A stretch of DNA of 64,000 nucleotides from Bacteroidota bacterium (GTDB taxonomy: Bacteria; Bacteroidota; Ignavibacteria; Kapaibacteriales; HRBIN21): positions 1-64,000 of the forward strand of contig JAUQPL010000008.1 of assembly GCA_030550395.1 (NCBI GenBank), read 5' to 3'. The notes under the pieces were generated by a model. It worked only from the letters and a program-made list of their open reading frames with translations. It ran no database searches and was not told the origin of the DNA. Shown in pieces: positions 38,997-47,211 of this stretch. The position numbers were made by a program, and so were the translations under genes. How positions within the stretch are numbered: the first letter of the stretch is position 1; the number at the start of each line of letters is the position of its first letter.

Positions 38997-40232
38997 ATGG
39001 TGTGGTGGGAGCTTGTTCGTGGGGCTGCAGATAGCCTGCGGGCATATCGGTTACGGTCTACCTTGGTTATGCTCAGCATCGCTATCGGTGTCTTCGCTAT
39101 TATGATGGCGGGGACAGTGGTGAACTCTCTGAACTTTACCGTATTCCGGGAATTGGAGAGGATGGGGGAAAACTCATTTCTAATTACTCGGTTTCCGGCA
39201 ATCGTACTCGGTGGTAAGCAGTGGCGTCATTATGCCAAGCGTTCTCCAATCACCTACGAACAAGGGCTTCAGCTCAAGCGCGCACTGTCTCCACGGACAC
39301 CCTTTGTGTGCATTTATGGGATTTCCCCTTTCAGCAGGCAGGTGTGGTGGAAGAATCGCTCCACAGATCCAGACGTGACTATTGGAGGAGCAGACGAGAT
39401 GTTCTTCCACGTCTTCCAATTTGAGCTGGCAGAAGGACGACCTTTCGTAGGGCAGGACTTGTTGCTGAGACGTCCAGTTGTTATTCTCGGAGCGGATGTA
39501 GCTGCTGAGCTCTTTGGAACAGCATCTCCGATAGGGCAGCAGGTGCGGATCCGAAATCGTCCGTTTGAGGTTATTGGCGTCTTTAAGCCGCGTGGGACTC
39601 TCCTGGGGCAAAGTCGGGATAACTTCGTGATTGTTCCAATCACATACTGGGTTCAGTATTTCGCCACAGATCAAGACAATTTGCTCCTTGGTGTTCAGGC
39701 TCGGAATCGAGAAGTGTTCTTTGAAACAGTTGATGAGGCCGTAGGGGCGTTCCGTCGGATTCGGGCTTTAAAGCCATGGCAGCCGAACGACTTTGAGATA
39801 GAGACCAACGAGAGTCTGCGGACCCAATTCCTTGGGCTGACCCAATACGTGGGGTTGTTTGGGTTTGGTACCGGTGTGATAGCTCTCATGGCTGCTGGAG
39901 TAGGTATTATGAACATCATGCTGGTTTCTGTCCGGGAGCGGACGCGGGAGATTGGGCTTCGGAAGGCGGTAGGAGCTCGGCGAAGCTGGATTCTTCTGCA
40001 GTTTCTGACAGAAGCCGTTGCGTTGAGTGGTATCGGAGGGCTTTTCGGAGTTGTACTTGGTATCCTTGCCGGTTGGGGCTTGGGGGGCTTGATAGGGACC
40101 CACTTTGCAATTCCGTGGGGATGGAGCGGGCTTAGTTTGGGAGTCTGTATAGGAATGGGGCTCCTGTGGGGGACATATCCAGCATGGAAAGCCGCTACGC
40201 TCCGTCCCGTTGACGCTCTTCGGTATGAGTAA
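38997..40232 (+). CDS. MacB-type ABC transporter permease
   Basis: A 411-residue permease. The N-terminal span (LRSTLVMLSIAIGVFAIMMA), a periplasmic MacB-PCD-like domain (about 60-270, with DLLLRRPVVILGADVAAELF and GQQVRIRNRPFEVIGVFKPR), and the C-terminal FtsX domain with three spans (MAAGVGIMNIMLVSVRERTR, EIGLRKAVGARRSWILLQFL) match the family. No ATPase or membrane-fusion gene is adjacent, so its LolD/MacB partner is elsewhere. The ATG at 38997 is used; the stop overlaps the next start by 8 bases. Confidence 0.9.
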   Translation: MVWWELVRGAADSLRAYRLRSTLVMLSIAIGVFAIMMAGTVVNSLNFTVFRELERMGENSFLITRFPAIVLGGKQWRHYAKRSPITYEQGLQLKRALSPRTPFVCIYGISPFSRQVWWKNRSTDPDVTIGGADEMFFHVFQFELAEGRPFVGQDLLLRRPVVILGADVAAELFGTASPIGQQVRIRNRPFEVIGVFKPRGTLLGQSRDNFVIVPITYWVQYFATDQDNLLLGVQARNREVFFETVDEAVGAFRRIRALKPWQPNDFEIETNESLRTQFLGLTQYVGLFGFGTGVIALMAAGVGIMNIMLVSVRERTREIGLRKAVGARRSWILLQFLTEAVALSGIGGLFGVVLGILAGWGLGGLIGTHFAIPWGWSGLSLGVCIGMGLLWGTYPAWKAATLRPVDALRYE

Positions 40233-41544
40233 TCGGATGCTATGTAAGAAAGCGCTCCGACGGGCACGCTGGGCATGGTACATGTATGACTGGGCGAATT
40301 CTGCCTTCCCGACAACGGTCCTGACGGTTTTTCTCGGACCGTACTTGACACAGGTGGCATATCAGGCGGCAGGGGAGGCAGGAACTCTCATCGTGGGAGG
40401 CCTGTCTATCACGCCCGATGCTTTCTATCCCTTTGCTGTTTCGGTGTCGGTGTTGTTGCAGATAGTGCTTCTGCCGCTTGTCGGTGCCCTTGCTGATTCT
40501 CGGGGTTGGAAGAAGCTTCTCATGCTTCTTTTTGCCTATACCGGGGCTCTGGCAACAGTAGGGCTCTACTGGGTTGAGGGAGATCGGTACTGGCTGGGGG
40601 GGGTTCTGTTCGTTATTGCCAATCTCTGCTTTGGGGCTTCCGTAGTCATGTACAACGCTTTCCTACCCGACCTGGCGGCTCCGCACGAGCGCGATGCTCT
40701 CTCCGCTCGTGGCTGGGCGATTGGGTATCTGGGGGGAGGAATTTTGTTGGGGTTGAATTTACTCTTCCTTAGCGCCGCTCAGCAGTGGGGGATTCCACCA
40801 GCGCAAGCGGTGCGCCTTTGTCTGGCATCGGCGGGAGTATGGTGGGGAGTGTTTACTCTAATTCCTGCTTTCGGGATTCCAGCTTCGCTCGGGCGGGAGG
40901 GTAGAAAAACAGCTCTGTCAAGCGCTGGGCATTGGTGGAACCAGCTATGGCAGACTCTCCGCTTGCTGCAAGCGCCGGCCCTTCTCTTCTTGGTAGCCTA
41001 CTTTTTCTACAACGACGGGGTGCAGACCGTGATTGCTCTCTCTGGGCAATTCGCCAGTCGGGAGTTGCGTCTGCCTATTGAAGTTATCACAAGTACGCTG
41101 CTTCTGGTTCAGTTCGTCGCTTTCGGTGGGGCGTTGCTTTTCGGATGGCTGGCACAGCGTTGGGGGACAGTGCCAGCTCTTTTATCGGGTTTGCTAGTCT
41201 GGATTGGGGTCTTACTCTACAGTGGTCTGGGACTCCATACGGAGGAAGAGTTTCGCCTTGTTGCCATCGCTATTGGTGTCGTTTTAGGAGGGACTCAGGC
41301 GTTGAGCCGGTCATTGTTTTCGCAGTACATCCCGGAAGGGCGCTCGGCGGAGTACTTTAGCTTCTATGAGCTTACCGAACGAGGCAGTAGCTGGCTGGGA
41401 CCGTTGCTTTTTGCGACTGTGTTACAGTGGACGGGTAATTATCGGTGGGCCATCGGGGGGATTACCTGCCTGTTCATTGCCGGTGGTTTTCTCCTCTTGT
41501 GTCTCTATCTTCGGGAGCGGAAAATCTGCCCGCCAAGGATTTAG
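40225..41544 (+). CDS. UMF1-type MFS transporter
   Basis: A 439-residue carrier with about 12 spans. The UMF1/Atg22-like signature RARWAWYMYDWANSAFPTTV opens it, and FVIANLCFGASVVMYNAFLP, WAIGYLGGGILLGLNLLFL, YFFYNDGVQTVIALSGQFAS and GTQALSRSLFSQYIPEGRSA-EYFSFYE follow. The family is often annotated as a permease of small solutes or amino acids; substrate unknown. It is coupled to the MacB-type permease by an 8-base overlap. Confidence 0.9.
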   Translation: MSNRMLCKKALRRARWAWYMYDWANSAFPTTVLTVFLGPYLTQVAYQAAGEAGTLIVGGLSITPDAFYPFAVSVSVLLQIVLLPLVGALADSRGWKKLLMLLFAYTGALATVGLYWVEGDRYWLGGVLFVIANLCFGASVVMYNAFLPDLAAPHERDALSARGWAIGYLGGGILLGLNLLFLSAAQQWGIPPAQAVRLCLASAGVWWGVFTLIPAFGIPASLGREGRKTALSSAGHWWNQLWQTLRLLQAPALLFLVAYFFYNDGVQTVIALSGQFASRELRLPIEVITSTLLLVQFVAFGGALLFGWLAQRWGTVPALLSGLLVWIGVLLYSGLGLHTEEEFRLVAIAIGVVLGGTQALSRSLFSQYIPEGRSAEYFSFYELTERGSSWLGPLLFATVLQWTGNYRWAIGGITCLFIAGGFLLLCLYLRERKICPPRI

Positions 41545-41554
41545 TTCGGATTCC

Positions 41555-41640
41555 TAAATTTGTGCACACTTAGTGCACTGATGCGTGTCAGCCCAATGAG
41601 TGAGCCTCATCATGGCGTTGGAGTGCAGCTTTTATTTTTG
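41555..41640 (+). promoter_or_regulatory. coxB promoter region with GTGCAC repeats
   Basis: TAAATTTG (41555-41562) matches TAnnTTTG and runs into GTGCACACTTAGTGCAC (41562-41578), two GTGCAC palindromes five bases apart. A second match, TATTTTTG (41633-41640), lies 25 bases before the coxB ATG. Two start sites are therefore possible, the upstream one apparently under an operator that resembles the one at secG. Confidence 0.5.
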
Positions 41641-41665
41641 CAGTGTTGTCAGCTGAGGGAGGAAG

Positions 41666-42493
41666 ATGGAGAGAAGCGGCATTCACGGTATACTCTTTGC
41701 TCTTGCAGTGGTGGTGTTGGTGCTCGTTGGGGTGATAACAATCGGAGATCGCTGGTGGTGGCTTCCACCATTAGCATCGGTTCATGGCGGGCAGATTGAC
41801 AATCTGTTCACAATTACGCTGGCGATTACGGGGAGTGTCTTTGTGCTGGTCCACCTCTTGTTGGCATACTTTGTCTGGCGTTATCGCGAGCGCTCGGCGG
41901 AGCAGCGGGCGTACTTTTACCTGGAGAACCGTCCGCTGGAGGTTACTTACACGCTGATACCGGCTCTTGTACTAACGGGGCTCATTACCGCTGGCACGAG
42001 GGCATGGTTTGAGATTCAAGGTCCGCCTCCGCAGAATGCCTTGCCGATTCGGGTCATTGGGGAGCAGTTTGCATGGCGTTTCCAGTACCCTGGTGCAGAT
42101 GGGCAGTTAGGGCGTTTCCATCCGCGCTTTGTCAGCGAGAGCAATCCCTTCGGTATAGACCCTGACGACCCGGCGGGGCGTGATGACATTGTTGCAACGG
42201 AACTGCATGTACCGTTGAATAGGCCAGTGGTAGCGTACATCGATTCTAAGGATGTCCTACACAGTTTCTTTGTCCCAGCGTTGCGGGTCAAGCAAGATGC
42301 GGTCCCAGGGATGACGACACGCTTCTGGTTCGTTGCCTCCCAGGTAGGGATGTACGATATTCCGTGCGCAGAGCTCTGCGGGCAGGGGCACTACATCATG
42401 CGGGGGCAAATGGTTGTAGAATCTGACGCGGCATTTGAGTCGTGGCTTGCTCAGCAGCCGACGATTGCGACAATGCTTGGTCTGTCCCAGTAG
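41666..42493 (+). CDS. coxB: Cytochrome c oxidase subunit II (aa3-type)
   Basis: A 275-residue subunit with two membrane spans (ILFALAVVVLVLVGVITI; FTITLAITGSVFVLVHLLLA) and the CuA domain. The CuA ligands are complete: DVLHSFFVPALRVKQDAVPG (first His) and CAELCGQGHYIMRGQM (two Cys, His, Met). IRVIGEQFAWRFQYPG marks the aromatic patch for electron entry. It lacks a fused cytochrome c domain, so a separate donor is needed. It begins the five-gene oxidase operon. Confidence 0.95.
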   Translation: MERSGIHGILFALAVVVLVLVGVITIGDRWWWLPPLASVHGGQIDNLFTITLAITGSVFVLVHLLLAYFVWRYRERSAEQRAYFYLENRPLEVTYTLIPALVLTGLITAGTRAWFEIQGPPPQNALPIRVIGEQFAWRFQYPGADGQLGRFHPRFVSESNPFGIDPDDPAGRDDIVATELHVPLNRPVVAYIDSKDVLHSFFVPALRVKQDAVPGMTTRFWFVASQVGMYDIPCAELCGQGHYIMRGQMVVESDAAFESWLAQQPTIATMLGLSQ

Positions 42494-42511
42494 GACGAAG
42501 AGGAATTTGCA

Positions 42512-44374
42512 ATGGCAACGGAGCATGCGGTAGAAAGTGTGGTTGTCCACCACGAGCCGCAGAGTTTTTGGCGGCGGTATATCTTCAGCATGGACCATAA
42601 GGTCATCGCCATCCAGTATATGATCACTGCTGGGCTCATGGGGCTTATTGGTTTGGTGATGTCCTGGCTCATGCGAATTCCCTTAGCATGGCCGGGGGAG
42701 TCGGTCCCGATTGTGGCAAAGATTTTCCCTGGGCTCTTTGAAGGGGGTGTTCTCCGTCCTGATGCCTACTTGGCGATGATGACCATGCATGGGACGCTGA
42801 TGGTGTTTTTCTTCCTGACGGCAATTCTATTGGGGGGCTTTGGGAATTTGCTTATCCCTCTTCAGTGTGGGGCACGGGATATGGCATTTCCATTTGTGAA
42901 CATGCTGAGCTACTGGGTATTTCTTCTCTCGTGCCTGATTATGCTGGCATCCTTGTTTGTTACAGGGGGTGCAGCAGCAGCGGGGTGGACAGCCTATCCG
43001 CCGCTCAGCGCGTTGGAAAAGGCGGTTCCAGGATCCGGGCTGGGGCAAACGTTGTGGTTGGTTGCTATGGCAGTGTTCATCGCCTCATCGGTCATGGGAG
43101 GCTTGAACTATATTACCACAGTACTCAATCTCCGCACGCAGGGGATGTCTATGATGCGCCTGCCCTTGACAGTGTGGGCACTGTTTGTTGCGGCAATTTT
43201 AGGTCTGTTGGCCTTTCCAGCGCTTTTTGCTGGGGCGGTGTTGCTGTTGTTGGATCGGCATTTGGGGACCAGCTTCTATTTAAGCCATGTTGTGGTTGGA
43301 GGGGAGCATATCGTCCGGGAGGGAGGAAATCCCTTGCTATGGCAGCATCTGTTCTGGTTTCTCGGGCATCCGGAGGTCTACATCCTAATTCTGCCGGCAA
43401 TGGGTATTGCCTCGGAGATAATCTCTAACAATGCCCGAAAGCCCATTTTCGGCTACCGGGTCATGGTATACTCCATTATCGCTATTGGTTTCTTAAGCTT
43501 CATCGTCTGGGGGCACCACATGTTCGTTAGTGGGATGAACATATGGCTCAGTGCCGCTTTCACGCTGACCACGCTCATTATTGCTGTTCCTTCGGCGGTG
43601 AAGACGTTCAATTGGTTGGGGACGCTCTGGCGTGGGAAGCTCCGTTTCACGACGGCGATGCTGTTTGCTATTGGCTTTGTCTCAACCTTCGTCACTGGTG
43701 GGCTTACAGGGATTTTCTTGGGAAACCCGACAATTGATATCCAGCTACACGATACCTACTTCGTGGTGGCACATTTCCACATCGTTATGGCGACCAGCTC
43801 GGTATTTGGAATCTTTGCCGGCGTGTATCACTGGTTCCCGAAGCTATTTGGTCGTATGATGGATGAGCGATTAGGGAAACTGCATTTCTGGCTTACGTTT
43901 CTGGGAATGTATGCCATCTTCTTCCCGATGCATTACTTGGGCTTCATGGGGGTACCGCGGCGCTATTACGGTTTTGGTCTCCTGCAGTACCTTGCTCCCA
44001 ACACGCAGGATATTCAGCTTTTCATCAGTGTGGCAGCTTTCATCACGGGGGCGGCTCAGTTCCTCTTCTTGGTCAATCTCATCCGGAGCATCTGGTGGGG
44101 GCGGCGGGCAGAAGCGAATCCCTGGCAAGGCAATACTCTGGAATGGCAAGCGCCATCGCCTCCACCTCATGGGAATTGGGGAGAGAAGCTGCCGGTGGTA
44201 TATCGCTGGGCATACGACTATAGCGTTGCCGGTGCCTCGCAAGACTTCATACCGCAGACCGTTCCTATAGAGCAGGAGCCTACGGGAGAACCGGGCCGTC
44301 ATGTGCCGTTGCCGACAGTTGCGGCTACTCTTTCTGGTGATGGAAATGGGAAACCGCTTCAGAACGGGGGATAA
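42512..44374 (+). CDS. coxA: Cytochrome c oxidase subunit I (A1 type)
   Basis: A 620-residue, 12-span subunit with haems a and a3 and CuB. MTMHGTLMVFFFLTAILLGG has the low-spin haem His, WFLGHPEVYILILPAMGIAS carries the CuB His, the D-channel Glu and the cross-linked Tyr, VWGHHMFVSGMN the CuB His pair, VPSAVKTFNWLGTLWRGK the K-channel Lys, and YFVVAHFHIVM the haem a3 and a His ligands. The GHPEVY-xxxxP form makes it A1 type. A hydrophilic C-terminal tail of about 70 residues is added. The start follows coxB by 18 bases. Confidence 0.97.
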   Translation: MATEHAVESVVVHHEPQSFWRRYIFSMDHKVIAIQYMITAGLMGLIGLVMSWLMRIPLAWPGESVPIVAKIFPGLFEGGVLRPDAYLAMMTMHGTLMVFFFLTAILLGGFGNLLIPLQCGARDMAFPFVNMLSYWVFLLSCLIMLASLFVTGGAAAAGWTAYPPLSALEKAVPGSGLGQTLWLVAMAVFIASSVMGGLNYITTVLNLRTQGMSMMRLPLTVWALFVAAILGLLAFPALFAGAVLLLLDRHLGTSFYLSHVVVGGEHIVREGGNPLLWQHLFWFLGHPEVYILILPAMGIASEIISNNARKPIFGYRVMVYSIIAIGFLSFIVWGHHMFVSGMNIWLSAAFTLTTLIIAVPSAVKTFNWLGTLWRGKLRFTTAMLFAIGFVSTFVTGGLTGIFLGNPTIDIQLHDTYFVVAHFHIVMATSSVFGIFAGVYHWFPKLFGRMMDERLGKLHFWLTFLGMYAIFFPMHYLGFMGVPRRYYGFGLLQYLAPNTQDIQLFISVAAFITGAAQFLFLVNLIRSIWWGRRAEANPWQGNTLEWQAPSPPPHGNWGEKLPVVYRWAYDYSVAGASQDFIPQTVPIEQEPTGEPGRHVPLPTVAATLSGDGNGKPLQNGG

Positions 44375-44377
44375 CAG

Positions 44378-44995
44378 ATGAGGCCGACGGTCTTACTGCC
44401 GCAGCGGATTAGTGGCATAAGCGGGGGTAGAGGTGGCGGGGGTGATGGAGCGCCGCTTGGCGGTCCGCTGATGCCGACGGCGCAACTCTTTGTTTGGCTC
44501 CTCATTGGAGGGCTGACGATGTTTTTCGCTGCCCTCTGTAGCGCAGCGATTGTGCGTATTGGCATTGACGGACGGACATTCCTCCTGCCGCCAATCATTT
44601 GGGTAAATACGGGAATTCTCGTCCTCAGTAGCGTGCTGCTGGGGTGGGCACAGTGGAGAGTTCTCAAGGGTCGGGAAGTTGAACCGAAAGGGCTGCGGGC
44701 CCTTGGTGCTGCAACAGCTCTCGGGGTGCTTTTCATGGGAGGGCAGGCAGTAGCGTGGTATCAGTTAGCGCAACAAGGGGTTTTTCTGTCTAGCTCTCCT
44801 GCAGCGGGTTTCTTCTATGTGCTGACAGCAGCCCACGGGGTGCATGTAGTTGGGGGACTTATAGCGCTTGCGGTACTATGGAGCGTCCGGCGCCGTGGGA
44901 TGACCTTCCGTCGTCGGCTCGGACCCGTGGCTACGTATTGGCATTTCCTAACCTTTGTCTGGCTTGCCTTGGTGATAGTCCTTCAGACACGATAA
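44378..44995 (+). CDS. coxC: Cytochrome c oxidase subunit III, first copy
   Basis: A 205-residue heme-copper oxidase subunit III with five spans and a Gly-rich N-terminus (GGRGGGGDGAPLGG). The spans include LFVWLLIGGLTMFFAALCSA and FFYVLTAAHGVHVVGGLIAL; the last, ATYWHFLTFVWLALVIVLQT, is the usual C-terminal helix. It lies 3 bases after coxA and 28 bases before a second subunit III gene. Confidence 0.93.
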   Translation: MRPTVLLPQRISGISGGRGGGGDGAPLGGPLMPTAQLFVWLLIGGLTMFFAALCSAAIVRIGIDGRTFLLPPIIWVNTGILVLSSVLLGWAQWRVLKGREVEPKGLRALGAATALGVLFMGGQAVAWYQLAQQGVFLSSSPAAGFFYVLTAAHGVHVVGGLIALAVLWSVRRRGMTFRRRLGPVATYWHFLTFVWLALVIVLQTR

Positions 44996-45023
44996 TGTCA
45001 GAGAAGTTGCAGTAGGAGTACCG

Positions 45024-45686
45024 ATGGTGGCAGAAGTAACAGTGCAACAAGTGGAGCAAAAACCGTCCTGGGGTGGGGGAATCTCCCCTTTTGGGGTAAG
45101 CTGGCAGAAGTTGATGATGTGGATTTTTATCCTGTCGGATGCCTTTATTTTTGGTAGCTTCCTCATTAGCTACGCCACAAGCCGGGCTAGCGTAGGTAAG
45201 TGGGTGGATACGGGAAAAGTTTTTGCCCTTCACATTGCGGGGTCGGAAATCCCGTTGCTATTGATTGCCATCATGACTTTCATCTTAGTCAGCAGTAGTG
45301 GGACAATGGCTTTGGCGGTTGCGAACGCGTACGAGCGTCGGAAGAAGGAAACCGTTCGCTACCTTTTCCTTACGATGCTCTTGGGGCTGACTTTTGTGGG
45401 GTGTCAAGCATATGAGTGGACACATCTAATCGTGGACTACGGTGTCCGTCCCTGGTGGAATCCCTTCGGTCCACCGCAGTTTGGAGCGTACTTCTTTACC
45501 CTGACGGGGTTCCATGGGATGCATGTTCTCAGTGGGGTCATTTATCTGGGCATTATTGCCCGGCAGGTTGCCAAAGGAGTCTATGACCGTCGCGGTTCGT
45601 ATGCGAACGTAGAGATTGCTGGGCTATATTGGCACTTTGTTGACCTGATTTGGGTGTTTATCTTCACGATGTTCTACTTGTTCTGA
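45024..45686 (+). CDS. Cytochrome c oxidase subunit III, second copy
   Basis: A 220-residue protein of the same family as its neighbour but clearly different in sequence. It shows GVSWQKLMMWIFILSDAFIF, SEIPLLLIAIMTFILVSSSG, FFTLTGFHGMHVLSGVIYLG and GLYWHFVDLIWVFIFTMFYL. The YWHFVD-W end is the classical subunit III form. Side-by-side subunit III genes occur in some Bacteroidota oxidase operons; one may be structural and the other needed for assembly or proton uptake. Confidence 0.93.
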   Translation: MVAEVTVQQVEQKPSWGGGISPFGVSWQKLMMWIFILSDAFIFGSFLISYATSRASVGKWVDTGKVFALHIAGSEIPLLLIAIMTFILVSSSGTMALAVANAYERRKKETVRYLFLTMLLGLTFVGCQAYEWTHLIVDYGVRPWWNPFGPPQFGAYFFTLTGFHGMHVLSGVIYLGIIARQVAKGVYDRRGSYANVEIAGLYWHFVDLIWVFIFTMFYLF

Positions 45687-45695
45687 GGTGGCGTG

Positions 45696-46019
45696 ATGGC
45701 AGACGTTGCTCGACCACAGGGTGAGCAAGTTGGTGCTGTTCATGCTCCAATCCGGACTTATTTGACTGTCTGGGGGTGGTTGTTTGTGCTCAGTGCTATT
45801 GCGTACTTTGTGGATATTATTCACCTGACAGGCTGGCTCAAGGTGGTTCTGCTGACCGTTTTGGCGCTGATGAAGGCGGGGCTTATTATGGCCTTCTTCA
45901 TGCACTTGCGCTTTGAGCGTCTTACATTGGTGTATGCAATCGTGGCTCCTCTCATTCTGCTGGTGGCAATGTTGGTGGGATTGGTGCCAGATGGAGTTGC
46001 GGTCTTCGTTCGGCGGTAG
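45696..46019 (+). CDS. coxD: Cytochrome c oxidase subunit IV (prokaryotic)
   Basis: A 107-residue subunit with three spans: RTYLTVWGWLFVLSAIAYFV, LKVVLLTVLALMKAGLIMAF followed by FMHLRFE, and VYAIVAPLILLVAMLVGLVP. The KAGLIMAFFMHLRFE block is the prokaryotic subunit IV hallmark. I use the ATG at 45696; an adjacent GTG at 45693 is possible. It overlaps the small CxxC gene by 29 bases. Confidence 0.9.
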   Translation: MADVARPQGEQVGAVHAPIRTYLTVWGWLFVLSAIAYFVDIIHLTGWLKVVLLTVLALMKAGLIMAFFMHLRFERLTLVYAIVAPLILLVAMLVGLVPDGVAVFVRR

Positions 46020-46299
46020 ATTTGGAGTATACCTTCTGGCTGGGTTTGTATTGGGCAGCGTTCCAGCAGGGGCTCAGTGCGCGTTGTGTCGCTCTGCAGT
46101 GGAGACAGGGAACCCGCTCTTTGCGGAGGCCCTGCGCTCGGGAATTCTCCTGCTCTTGGTCATGCCATACCTTTTGGGGCTTGGTTTGGCAATAGTGCTC
46201 TGGCGTGCATGCCGACGTCGGCAAGTGGTGGCTGTGGAGGTGGGTCGGTGGAATGCCCCGGGGCAATCAATCAATGGGGCTCCCAGCTGTCAAGGTTAA
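45991..46299 (+). CDS. Small membrane protein with CxxC near the oxidase operon
   Basis: A 102-residue protein from the ATG at 45991: a signal peptide (FGVYLLAGFVLGSVPAGAQ), a short exposed segment CALCRSAVETGNPLFAEALR, and one span (SGILLLLVMPYLLGLGLAIV) with a basic cytoplasmic tail. The AQC-x2-C-x-VE pattern followed by a PYLL span occurs in small Bacteroidota proteins next to oxidase genes. A role in oxidase assembly or copper handling is likely but unproven. Confidence 0.75.
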   Translation: MELRSSFGGRFGVYLLAGFVLGSVPAGAQCALCRSAVETGNPLFAEALRSGILLLLVMPYLLGLGLAIVLWRACRRRQVVAVEVGRWNAPGQSINGAPSCQG

Positions 46300-46416
46300 G
46301 GGAAGGAGCTGATTGGCGCAGCGTAGGGAATTGTGTGGCTGTCAAGGAGGGAGTGGGGGAGTTTTTCGTGTCCGTTGAGGTGAGGGCGTGGGAGTGTGGA
46401 GGTGGATAGGGAGTGC

Positions 46417-46424
46417 TAATTTTG
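46417..46424 (+). promoter_or_regulatory. -7 box TAATTTTG of the rpmH operon
   Basis: A perfect TAnnTTTG match 37 bases before the rpmH ATG, in the 161-base gap after the oxidase operon. The rest of that gap shows no gene I accept. Confidence 0.5.
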
Positions 46425-46460
46425 CATTGCCTGTCTCACCATGGGTGAGTATTGCCGAGC

Positions 46461-46616
46461 ATGCGCTTGACTTATCAACCGAGTCGGGTGAAACGTTTAC
46501 GTACGCATGGGTTTCGGGCGCGGATGAAAACAAAGGGAGGACGGAAGGTGTTAGCGCGTCGTCGGGCAAAGGGACGGCATAAGCTGACGGTGAGCGATGA
46601 GCGGAAGAAGTGGTGA
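46461..46616 (+). CDS. rpmH: 50S ribosomal protein L34
   Basis: A 51-residue, very basic ribosomal protein, too short for most ORF lists. It opens [20 protein letters not shown] and continues [20 protein letters not shown], both family hallmarks (family pattern KRTYQPSxxKRxRxHGFRxRM). The 3' end overlaps the rnpA start by GTGA. rpmH-rnpA-yidD-yidC is the classical order. Confidence 0.97.
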   Translation: MRLTYQPSRVKRLRTHGFRARMKTKGGRKVLARRRAKGRHKLTVSDERKKW

Positions 46617-46990
46617 AGCTCCGTCCACTCAAGCGTCGTAAGGAGATCCAGCACTTGTGGGAGCAGGGGCAACGTTTGACCAGTGCGATGATGACTGTGG
46701 TGGTATTGTATCGGGAGGGAGAAAACAAGGGGGATGTGGGCTATGTGGTTAGCGTTCCAAGGCGGAGGGTACGGCAGGCGGTTGAGCGAAATCGGTTGCG
46801 GCGCTTGATGCGGGCGGCTCTTTGCACAGCAGTCAAACAGATGCAGAGTACCGAAGGGGATATCCCTTTCAGGGCTGTCGGGCTGGTGTGGCGGGGTAGC
46901 GAGGAGAAGCCGGTCAAGCGGTTACGACTGTGGGATATTCTACCGCAAGTTCGGGAGCTTCTGCGACGGGCATGGGAAGGATGTCTGTGA
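46613..46990 (+). CDS. rnpA: Ribonuclease P protein component
   Basis: A 125-residue basic protein that helps the RNase P RNA cleave tRNA leaders. [16 protein letters not shown] opens the fold, and the RNR region reads [24 protein letters not shown], with the conserved ERNRxRR helix intact. The GTG at 46613 gives a GTGA overlap with rpmH; an adjacent GTG at 46610 is equally possible. The end overlaps yidD by 10 bases. The RNA partner rnpB was not seen in the window. Confidence 0.95.
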   Translation: MKLRPLKRRKEIQHLWEQGQRLTSAMMTVVVLYREGENKGDVGYVVSVPRRRVRQAVERNRLRRLMRAALCTAVKQMQSTEGDIPFRAVGLVWRGSEEKPVKRLRLWDILPQVRELLRRAWEGCL

Positions 46991-47199
46991 TATACCGACT
47001 CATTGCTGGTCTTCTGCAGCTCTATCACCAGTGGATTTCTCCGTGGATGCCGAAGGCTTGTCGTTTCTATCCGAGTTGCTCGCAGTATGCGGCCGAGGCC
47101 ATTGTACGCTACGGTCTTCGCCGTGGGGTGTGGTTAGCGTTGCGCCGTCTTGCGCGGTGCCATCCTTGGCATCCGGGTGGGGTTGATCCCGTTCCATAG
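46981..47199 (+). CDS. yidD: Membrane protein insertion efficiency factor YidD
   Basis: A 72-residue protein that aids YidC-dependent insertion. [20 protein letters not shown], then [16 protein letters not shown] and [19 protein letters not shown] match the family, including the three conserved Cys. The ATG at 46981 lies in the end of rnpA, and yidC follows after 12 bases. Confidence 0.95.
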   Translation: MSVIYRLIAGLLQLYHQWISPWMPKACRFYPSCSQYAAEAIVRYGLRRGVWLALRRLARCHPWHPGGVDPVP

Positions 47200-47211
47200 C
47201 GGAGGAAGGGG

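Noticed and set aside
46077-46409. A 110-codon frame between the oxidase operon and rpmH
   Set aside because: Trp/Gly/Cys-rich out-of-frame reading of the small CxxC gene; the -7 box and rpmH explain the region.
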